Assembly: GCA_049515555.1 (NCBI GenBank)
Contig: JBEKTY010000221.1
Span: forward strand, 1-10,597
DNA: 10,597 bases
Source: JBEKTY01 sp049515555
Lineage (GTDB): Bacteria > Planctomycetota > Planctomycetia > Pirellulales > Thermoguttaceae
Reading direction: 5' to 3'
Below the pieces are notes generated by a model, which was not told where the DNA came from, made no database searches, and was given only the letters and a program-made list of their open reading frames with translations. The translations under genes and the position numbers were made by a program. Below are positions 1-5,640 of this stretch, one piece after another. Positions within the stretch are counted from its first letter, which is position 1; every line of letters begins with the position of its first letter.

Positions 1-122
1 CATTGGGTCATTCGTCCCATCCAAAGTGCTCGAATGTATTAATGTTCAATGTTCAATGAACCCGGAAGCCCGTCGGGCTGGTCATTGAACATTGAACATT
101 CTTTCATTGGGTCATTCGTCCC
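1..122. repeat. 18-bp direct repeat pair flanking a hairpin
   Basis: CATTGGGTCATTCGTCCC occurs identically at 1-18 and 105-122. The two copies bracket the perfect inverted repeat at 41-100. The right copy overlaps the last codons and the stop of the permease gene (stop triplet at 112-114, read on the minus strand). The left copy touches the window edge, so the repeat may be longer than 18 bp. It could be a duplication made when the hairpin unit arrived, or simply another unit of the CATTG-based repeat family. The sequence alone does not decide this. Confidence 0.7.
41..100. repeat. Perfect 19-bp-stem inverted repeat with 7-base period
   Basis: Bases 41-59 (AATGTTCAATGTTCAATGA) are the exact reverse complement of 82-100. 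Each arm is itself a tandem of the heptamer CATTGAA (GTTCAAT-type on the other strand). The 22-base spacer holds a second small palindrome, AGCCC at 67-71 pairing with GGGCT at 75-79, so the unit is nested. It lies just downstream of the permease stop and could act as an mRNA 3' hairpin for that gene. No T-run follows the stem in either direction, so it is not a standard intrinsic terminator. Confidence 0.85.
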
Positions 123-1557
123 TGGGCATTACCAGCGTCCGGCTTTGCAGCCCGAGCTTGGCCAGCACCAGGTACAGCACGAAGCCCACGGCGATGGCCG
201 CGGCGGGCGGGCAGGGCATCTGGAAATCGAGGTTCGCCAGGGCGGCGAAGAGGGTTTTCCAGGCCGGCAGGGCACGCTCGCCCGCCACTCCGAGCTGGTG
301 CACCAGGCCGGCGAACAGGCTGTTCCAGGCCCCGACCACGAAGCCCACGGCCCACGAGATCCAACCCGCCAGGTTGAAGCCGGCCCGCGGACCGGGCCAC
401 TTCGAGCCCGCCAGCAGGTAGTCGGCCGTCATCGCGCCGCAGATCGGTCCGAACGATGCCCCGATGATGACGAACACCCCCGCGGCATTGCCGGCCTTGC
501 CCGAGAGCACTAGCGCGATCGAGGCCGCGGTGCCGATGCCGCAGGAGATGAACGGATTGATCTTGGGCAGCGTGTTCCTGAAACTGGCGGCCGCGATCAG
601 CGAGCTGAAACAGGCCGGCGGGAAGGCGGCTATCGCCAGCAGCAGCCAAAAGACCTTCGCCGTGTTAGCGCCCATGATGACGCTCATCAGCTCGGTGGGC
701 TTGATCTCGCCGGGCGGGGCCTTCAGGCCGCTGCCGTAGGCGCCCGCCACGATCAGCAGGGCCAGGCAGCCGGTAAAGATCGTCGCGCCGGCCACCCCCA
801 CCAGGCCGCCGATCTGGACGTCCTTGGCGTTGCGATTGCTCGAGGCGATGTCGGCGCCGGCGGCCCCCGCCGTAGCGAAGAAGCCGACGATATTGGTAAT
901 GGCAAACAGGATCAGGTCCAGGCTGCTGGGCGCGAGGGTGGCAATGTCGGTGCAGAGCATCTCGGGCTTGAAGTTCCCCACGCCTCCGGCGACCTTGGCC
1001 ACCAGCACCAGCAGGATCACCAACGGGATGAGCGGCAGGAAGGTGGCGACCCGGGCCACGTAGTGGATGCCTTTGAGGCCCACCAGTGCGGCCACCAGAG
1101 CCCAGATCACGCCGATCGTCAGGTGCCAGGTCGACATTTCGGGATAGCCCGCTACCCAGGCCAGGAGCTTGGCCGAGAAGTAAGCGTTGACCGCCAACCA
1201 GCCGAATTGCAAGACGCCCATGAAGAAGCCGGGCATAAGGAACCCGCCGAGCACGCCATAGGTCGAAGTGCCCACCACGGCCAGCGGCAGGCCCGTCTTC
1301 ATGCCCATCATTGCCGGGGCCAGGTAGCTGGCGAAGTGGCAGATCAAGGCCGCGGCGACCACTCCCAGGATCGCGGTCCCGATTCCCTGGGCCAGGATGC
1401 CGCCCCAGCCCGGCGCCCCGCTGCTGGGCACGCTTTCCCAGAACACAAACCAGAGCATGATTCCGGCGTAGGTCTGCGCGGTGGTCTTGTACCACGCCGA
1501 GCGGCCGGCCTGTGGCACGGGCTTGGCCGCGGCCACGTAATTCGGTAGTGACGCCAT
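112..1557 (-). CDS. NCS1-family nucleobase permease (cytosine/purine type)
   Basis: This 481-aa integral membrane protein has about twelve hydrophobic segments (roughly residues 28-42, 55-80, 98-133, 147-163, 170-190, 213-232, 250-274, 299-324, 337-352, 356-382, 397-420 and 450-468). Its pattern matches the nucleobase:cation symporter-1 family (Pfam Transp_cyt_pur, CodB-like). The matching motifs are a GLPLAVVGTSTYGVLGG stretch near 89-105, GADIASSNRNAKD near 234-246, and the family's GPICGAMTADYLL signature near 370-382. Members import cytosine, purines, hydantoins or thiamine precursors with Na+ or H+. The substrate cannot be read from this sequence. The ATG at 1557 was chosen because GAAGGG lies about seven bases upstream and translation then starts MASLPNYV. 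The frame stays open to 1716, but that extension is Arg-rich and non-membranous. No metabolic partner gene adjoins it, and yajC diverges from it. Confidence 0.88.
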   Translation of the reverse strand: MASLPNYVAAAKPVPQAGRSAWYKTTAQTYAGIMLWFVFWESVPSSGAPGWGGILAQGIGTAILGVVAAALICHFASYLAPAMMGMKTGLPLAVVGTSTYGVLGGFLMPGFFMGVLQFGWLAVNAYFSAKLLAWVAGYPEMSTWHLTIGVIWALVAALVGLKGIHYVARVATFLPLIPLVILLVLVAKVAGGVGNFKPEMLCTDIATLAPSSLDLILFAITNIVGFFATAGAAGADIASSNRNAKDVQIGGLVGVAGATIFTGCLALLIVAGAYGSGLKAPPGEIKPTELMSVIMGANTAKVFWLLLAIAAFPPACFSSLIAAASFRNTLPKINPFISCGIGTAASIALVLSGKAGNAAGVFVIIGASFGPICGAMTADYLLAGSKWPGPRAGFNLAGWISWAVGFVVGAWNSLFAGLVHQLGVAGERALPAWKTLFAALANLDFQMPCPPAAAIAVGFVLYLVLAKLGLQSRTLVMPRDE

Positions 1558-1665
1558 GCGAATTCCCTTCTGCTCTAGAGCCGTAAGTTGGAAGCCGGTC
1601 TGCCGGCAGCGTACGCGGCTGCCCCCCCGCCGATCCGGACCACCGCACGGGGAATATAAACGAAA

Positions 1666-1693
1666 AGTATACAAATTTGTTACGCGCTGGGAA
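1666..1693 (-). promoter_or_regulatory. Candidate sigma70-like promoter for the permease gene
   Basis: Read on the minus strand, TTCCCA (1693-1688, 4/6 to TTGACA) is followed after 16 bases by TATACT (1671-1666, 5/6 to TATAAT). The site sits in the only clearly AT-rich stretch of the divergent intergenic region. It would leave a leader of about 100 nt before the ATG at 1557. Support is by motif match only. Confidence 0.3.
1671..1680. promoter_or_regulatory. Operator-like palindrome ACAAATTTGT
   Basis: A 10-bp perfect palindrome overlaps the edge of the candidate permease -10 box. With a one-base bulge the symmetry extends outward (GTA on the left, TAC on the right). The location between divergent genes and over a promoter-like sequence suggests a repressor site, but no regulator gene is visible in the window. 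Confidence 0.25.
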
Positions 1694-1758
1694 GTGGGCT
1701 CCCGTCGGATCGTCAACTCCTTCCTCGTGTCTCGTTGTTGGCGAACCTTCAGTTCCCC

Positions 1759-1787
1759 TTGTCGCTGGCCGGAGGGGAGGTTAAGAT
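1759..1787 (+). promoter_or_regulatory. Candidate sigma70-like promoter for yajC-secDF
   Basis: TTGTCG (1759-1764, 4/6 to TTGACA) and TAAGAT (1782-1787, 4/6 to TATAAT) are separated by exactly 17 bases. A start near 1794 would give a leader of about 40 nt before the yajC GTG. Motif match only. Confidence 0.3.
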
Positions 1788-1834
1788 TCAGGGCTACAAA
1801 TCGGCCCGCGCTGCCGCAAGATTAGGGGGTTCTA

Positions 1835-2221
1835 GTGTTTCCTGCTTGTTTGACCACCGCAGTGACGTTGTTTGCCCAGAACCCGCCGGCCCCCGAGGGG
1901 GGCGGTCCGGGGGGCGGCGGCCTGCTGGGCCTGCTCCCCTATCTGCTGGTCATGGGCCTGCTGTTCTACTGGCTCTTGATCCGCCCGCAGAAGCGGGAGC
2001 AGGCCCGCCGTCAGTCCATGCTGGCCGCGGTCAAGAAGAACGACCGCGTGCTGACCAGCGGCGGGATCTACGGCGTCGTGACCAACGTCCACCGCGAGGC
2101 CGATGAAATAACCGTCAAAGTGGACGAGGCCACCAACACCAAGCTGCGCATGACGCTCGGCTCGATTGCCCAGGTCCTGGGCGATGCGCCGGTGGATGGG
2201 GCCGATACCAAATCGCAATGA
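1835..2221 (+). CDS. yajC: Sec translocon accessory subunit YajC
   Basis: This 128-aa protein is the small YajC subunit that associates with SecD and SecF at the inner-membrane translocon. It has one transmembrane helix (about residues 30-49) followed by the family hallmark IRPQKREQARRQ (49-60). A small conserved cytosolic domain follows, containing KKNDRVLTSGGIYGVVTNV (67-85), as in YajC families. The residues before the helix are Gly/Pro-rich, a little longer than in enterobacterial YajC. The start is GTG at 1835, supported by AGGGGG at 1824-1829 five bases upstream. secDF follows on the same strand after 138 bp that contain a long inverted repeat, so the two are probably co-transcribed. 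Identification is secure from motif, size and neighbour. Confidence 0.93.
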   Translation: MFPACLTTAVTLFAQNPPAPEGGGPGGGGLLGLLPYLLVMGLLFYWLLIRPQKREQARRQSMLAAVKKNDRVLTSGGIYGVVTNVHREADEITVKVDEATNTKLRMTLGSIAQVLGDAPVDGADTKSQ

Positions 2222-2225
2222 CCAA

Positions 2226-2325
2226 TAATGACCAATGACCAAATCCCAATGACTAATGACCAACGACAGCGGATGACTGATCGCGGGGAGTTTCTTAGTC
2301 ATTGGTGCTTGGTCATTGGTCATTA
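2226..2325. repeat. Long heptad-periodic inverted repeat between yajC and secDF
   Basis: Bases 2226-2256 and 2295-2325 are complementary over 31 bases at 28 positions. A 17-bp perfect outer block (TAATGACCAATGACCAA) and an 11-bp perfect inner block (CCAATGACTAA) flank three mismatches. The spacer is 38 bases. The arms are tandems of the heptamer CATTGGT (ATGACCA on the other strand). Extra partial heptads continue left to about 2217, overlapping the yajC stop. In mRNA this would form a strong hairpin between the two cistrons, able to block 3' decay or alter relative expression. It has no T-run typical of an intrinsic terminator. Confidence 0.85.
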
Positions 2326-2359
2326 AATCGTATTAGCCGCCCGAAGGAAATCGCTCGTC

Positions 2360-5300
2360 ATGTCTTTGTTTTCTCATCCCGTGGCCTTGGTCGTGTGGAC
2401 GATCCTCGCGCTGGTGGTGGTCTCGTCCATCTTGGGCGGCTACCTGGCCCGACGCCTGCGCATGGTCGATTACGGCTGGAAGTTCTCGTTGATCCTCTTC
2501 GCGATCCTGGCCAGCTCGCTGGTGGTGTACCGCGGTTGGCCGCCCAAGCTGGGCGTTGATTTGGCCGGCGGGTCGATCCTGGTCTATGAGGTCGATTCGG
2601 CTTACGCCCAGAACGTCGACATGGATAAGCTGGTCTCCTCGATCAGCGAGCGGGTGAACCCCGGCGGGCAGAAGGAAATCAGCGTCCGCAAGCTGGGCGC
2701 CGACAAGGTCCAGATCACCATGCCCGCCATCGGCCAGGGCGAATCGGCCGAGAAACAGCAAGCCGACAAGGAAGAGATCAAGCGCATCATCTACACCTCG
2801 GGGGCCTTGGAATTCCGCATTGTGGCCAACACGGTGGACAACCAGTCGCTGATCGAGCGGGCCATGAGCGAGCCCAACCTCGACCGGCTCAAGGATTCCA
2901 ACGGCGAGTTGCTGGCCAAGTGGGTCCCCGTGGCCAAAGACGAGGAATCCTTCCTGCGCAGCGACAAGCGGCTGGCCACCCGTCTCAAGGGCGACCATGT
3001 GGAAGCCCTGGTGGTGATGGACCACTACAACGTCACCGGCGATTTCCTGCGGTCGGCGGCCAGCAGCGTCGACGAGAAAGGCGGTCTGGCCGTTAGTTTC
3101 CAGTTCAACTCCCTGGGCGGCTCGCTGTTTGCGGGCCTGACGGGCGAGAACGTGCCCACCGGCGGCTTCCAGCGGCACCTGGCCATCCTCCTGGACGAAG
3201 AACTGCGCTCCGCGCCCACCATCCGCACCATAATCTCCGATCGGGGCGAGATCACGGGCCACTTCAGCCAGCAGGAAGTCGATCGGCTGGTGCGGATCCT
3301 CAACGCCGGGGCCCTGCCCGCGGCACTGGTCAAAACCCCCGTCCACGACATGACCACCGGGCCCACCTTGGGCGGCGACACGATCCGCAAGAGCACCCAC
3401 GCCATGATCGTCTCGGCCATCGCCGTGCCGCTGTTCATGTTCGTGTACTACCGCTTCGCCGGGGCGGTGGCCATCGTGGCCCTGGCCCTCAACATGCTGA
3501 TCCTGGTGGCGATCATGATCCTGGTCAAGGCCCCCTTCACCCTGCCGGCCCTGGCCGGCCTGGCCCTGACCGTGGGCATGGACGTGGACAACAACGTGCT
3601 GATCTACGAGCGATTGCGGGAAGAGCTGCACCACGGGGCGGCCTTGCGAATGGCCATCCGCAACGCCTTCCAGCGGGCCGGCGTGGTCATCGTCGACGCC
3701 AATATCACCCACCTCATCGCCGCCACCGTGCTCTTCGTCGAGGGCACCGAGCAGGTCAAGGGCTTCGCCGTCACCTTCTGGCTGGGGGCCGTGCTCAGCA
3801 TCTGGGCCACCATGTTCGTGGCCCGCGTGATCTTTGAAGTCGCCGAGCGCCGGCAGTGGATCACCAAGATCAAGATGATGCACATCATCGGCCACACGGA
3901 AATCGACTTCATGAGCTGGTTCCCCGCCTGCGCCACCTTCTCCGTGCTGATTACCGTGCTGGGGCTGGCCGTGGCCGTCTACCGCGGCGTGGGGCTGTTC
4001 GACATCGACTTCACCGGCGGCGTGTCAGTGCAGGCCCTGTTCACCGGGCCGCAGAGTATCGGCGACGTCCGCCGCAAGGTGGAAGACCTGCCCGACGTGG
4101 CCGTCAGCAACGTCCGCGTCGAGGGCGAGTCGGAGGACCGGCGCTTCCTCATCGACACCTCCGAAGCCGACTCGGAGAAAGTCAAAGAGGAGCTGAAGAA
4201 GATCTTCGGCCAGAGCCTGGTCTCCAACCACGTTACGCCGGGGGCGATGTCGGTGATTGCGGTGGCAAAGCCGCCCGAAAAACCGGCCGAGAAGCCGCCT
4301 GAAAAGCCGGCCGCAAAGCCGGCTGAGAAAACGCCCGAAAAAGCGCCAGCGAAACCGGCGGAGAAGGCACCTGAAAAACCGGCGGAGAAACCGGCCGCCA
4401 ACGATAAGAAACAGTCGCGGGCCGATTTGCCGCCAGACACCGTGGTGGCCATGGCCGGCTCGGGCCCACTGCTTCTGGCGGCAGCCGCGCCCGCCGAGAA
4501 GACTGCGAAACCGCAAGCGGAGAACAAGCCGGCCGAGAAGACTGCGAAACCGCAAGCGGAAGACAAACCGGCCGAGAAGACTGCGAAACCGCAAGCGGAC
4601 AACAAACCCGCCGAGAAAACTGCGAAACCGCAAGCGGAAGACAAGCCCGCCGAGAAGACCGAAAAAACCGCGGCGGGCGAGGAGGCCCCGGCCCCGGCCA
4701 GCAATCCGCTGGCCGGCGGCACGCGGACCACGCTGAAGTTCGACTTCAAGGTCGATCACCACACGATCCAAGACGCGGTCAAGAGAGCCATGGCCCGTCA
4801 CGGTGTCAGCGCCGAGCAGACCCCGCTGGAGATCACGAATCCTCAATACCGGGAGGGGACCACGGGCGGCTACGACACCTGGACGCTCGAGGTCAAGCTG
4901 CCGTCGGAGAAGGCCCAGGCCGTGCTGGCGACGCTCCAGGACGAGATTCAGCGGATGCCGTATTTTCCCGACGTAGACGCTATCGGCGGGGCGGTGGCCG
5001 CCGATACCCGCTACTACGCCGTGATCGCGCTGGTCAGCAGTTGGGTGCTGATCATCCTTTATCTGTGGATCCGCTTTCAGGCGGTGGCTTTCGGCGTGGC
5101 CGCCGTGATCGCCCTGATCCACGACGTGCTGGTGATGCTCGGGGCGATCGCCTTCAGTTATTATGTGCCGCCCTGGCTGGGCAGCGTCACGCTCATCGAG
5201 CCCTTCAAGATCAACCTGCCGATCGTGGCCGCCTTCCTGACGATCATCGGCTACTCGGTCAACGACACGATCGTGGTCTTCGACCGGATCCGCGAGGTCC

Positions 5301-5569
5301 GCGGCAAGGATCCCCGCATGACCCGGCAGATGGTCAACGACAGCACGAACCAAACCCTCAGCCGCACCCTGCTCACCTCGTTCACGGTGCTGCTGGTGGT
5401 ATGTATTTTGTACGTGGTGGGCGGGCAGGCGGTGCACGGGTTCGCCTTCGCCCTGATCATCGGCGTGATGACGGGGACCTACAGCTCGATCTACGTGGCC
5501 GCCCCCATCCTGTTGTGGATGATCCATCCCACCGAAATGAAGCAATCCACGGCCTTCGGCAACCGCTAG
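2360..5569 (+). CDS. secDF: Fused protein translocase subunit SecDF
   Basis: This 1069-aa RND-type membrane protein uses the proton gradient to help complete Sec-dependent export. The SecD half shows LGVDLAGGS (64-72) after a membrane helix at about 38-57, a periplasmic region to about 340, then a membrane block with the signature VGMDVDNNVLIYERLREEL. D410 lies where SecD has its conserved proton-relay aspartate. The SecF half starts with a helix at about 523-543, DIDFTGG at 548-554, a periplasmic domain, then helices with IIGYSVNDTIVVFDRIRE (962-979). Two oddities stand out. An extra hydrophobic helix (about 8-29) precedes the usual first SecD helix. The SecF periplasmic domain is interrupted at about 637-787 by a Lys/Pro/Ala/Glu-rich low-complexity insertion containing four 13-residue repeats. 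The ATG at 2360 follows GAAGGA at 2343-2348, with a slightly long spacing. No frameshift is seen, and homology resumes in frame after the insertion. Confidence 0.95.
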   Translation: MSLFSHPVALVVWTILALVVVSSILGGYLARRLRMVDYGWKFSLILFAILASSLVVYRGWPPKLGVDLAGGSILVYEVDSAYAQNVDMDKLVSSISERVNPGGQKEISVRKLGADKVQITMPAIGQGESAEKQQADKEEIKRIIYTSGALEFRIVANTVDNQSLIERAMSEPNLDRLKDSNGELLAKWVPVAKDEESFLRSDKRLATRLKGDHVEALVVMDHYNVTGDFLRSAASSVDEKGGLAVSFQFNSLGGSLFAGLTGENVPTGGFQRHLAILLDEELRSAPTIRTIISDRGEITGHFSQQEVDRLVRILNAGALPAALVKTPVHDMTTGPTLGGDTIRKSTHAMIVSAIAVPLFMFVYYRFAGAVAIVALALNMLILVAIMILVKAPFTLPALAGLALTVGMDVDNNVLIYERLREELHHGAALRMAIRNAFQRAGVVIVDANITHLIAATVLFVEGTEQVKGFAVTFWLGAVLSIWATMFVARVIFEVAERRQWITKIKMMHIIGHTEIDFMSWFPACATFSVLITVLGLAVAVYRGVGLFDIDFTGGVSVQALFTGPQSIGDVRRKVEDLPDVAVSNVRVEGESEDRRFLIDTSEADSEKVKEELKKIFGQSLVSNHVTPGAMSVIAVAKPPEKPAEKPPEKPAAKPAEKTPEKAPAKPAEKAPEKPAEKPAANDKKQSRADLPPDTVVAMAGSGPLLLAAAAPAEKTAKPQAENKPAEKTAKPQAEDKPAEKTAKPQADNKPAEKTAKPQAEDKPAEKTEKTAAGEEAPAPASNPLAGGTRTTLKFDFKVDHHTIQDAVKRAMARHGVSAEQTPLEITNPQYREGTTGGYDTWTLEVKLPSEKAQAVLATLQDEIQRMPYFPDVDAIGGAVAADTRYYAVIALVSSWVLIILYLWIRFQAVAFGVAAVIALIHDVLVMLGAIAFSYYVPPWLGSVTLIEPFKINLPIVAAFLTIIGYSVNDTIVVFDRIREVRGKDPRMTRQMVNDSTNQTLSRTLLTSFTVLLVVCILYVVGGQAVHGFAFALIIGVMTGTYSSIYVAAPILLWMIHPTEMKQSTAFGNR
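4490..4645 (+). repeat. Four tandem 39-bp units in secDF
   Basis: Four consecutive 39-bp units start at 4490, 4529, 4568 and 4607, with a partial fifth from 4646. They encode PAEKTAKPQAENK-like 13-mers at residues 711-762 of SecDF. Differences between units are mostly at the gag/gac and aac/gac codons and at synonymous wobble bases. The near identity points to recent unequal exchange or slippage. A looser PEKPAEKP-type array precedes it at residues 637-684, separated by a short hydrophobic patch (about 694-710). Confidence 0.92.
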
Positions 5570-5586
5570 TATTTTCGGCGCTGCCG

Positions 5587-5595
5587 TGATATGAT
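5587..5595 (+). promoter_or_regulatory. Candidate extended -10 promoter for the kinase gene
   Basis: TGATATGAT matches the extended -10 form TGnTATAAT at eight of nine defined or free positions. It lies in the 71-bp gap between secDF and the kinase. No good -35 is seen 16-18 bases upstream, which is tolerated with an extended -10. A start near 5602 would give a leader of about 40 nt. The kinase may therefore be transcribed separately from secDF. Confidence 0.33.
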
Positions 5596-5640
5596 GAATC
5601 CGGTCGGGGGGTTCAGGCATCCATTTGGGCCGGCGTAGGG

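Noticed and set aside
1558..1716. N-terminal extension of the permease frame to 1716
   Set aside because: The added residues are Arg-rich, non-membranous and cross the promoter-like island. The ATG at 1557 has a good ribosome site.
1556..1825. 89-codon plus-strand frame between the permease and yajC
   Set aside because: It overlaps the divergent promoter region, is Arg-rich without any recognisable feature, and lacks a ribosome site.
2333..3895. 520-codon open frame on the minus strand opposite secDF
   Set aside because: It lies wholly opposite strongly recognisable SecD coding sequence and encodes His/Asp/Gly-rich low-complexity protein with no domain. It is a by-product of GC-rich codon use.
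4257..4736. Arg/Pro-rich plus-strand frame overlapping the SecDF repeat region, considered as evidence of a frameshift
   Set aside because: The SecDF frame stays open and SecF homology resumes in the original frame after the repeats. The other frame is only the repeat read out of phase.
4025..5620. 531-codon open frame on the minus strand opposite the SecF half
   Set aside because: Its Arg/Leu/Gly-rich composition mirrors the Pro/Lys/Glu repeats read backwards. SecF on the plus strand is unambiguous.
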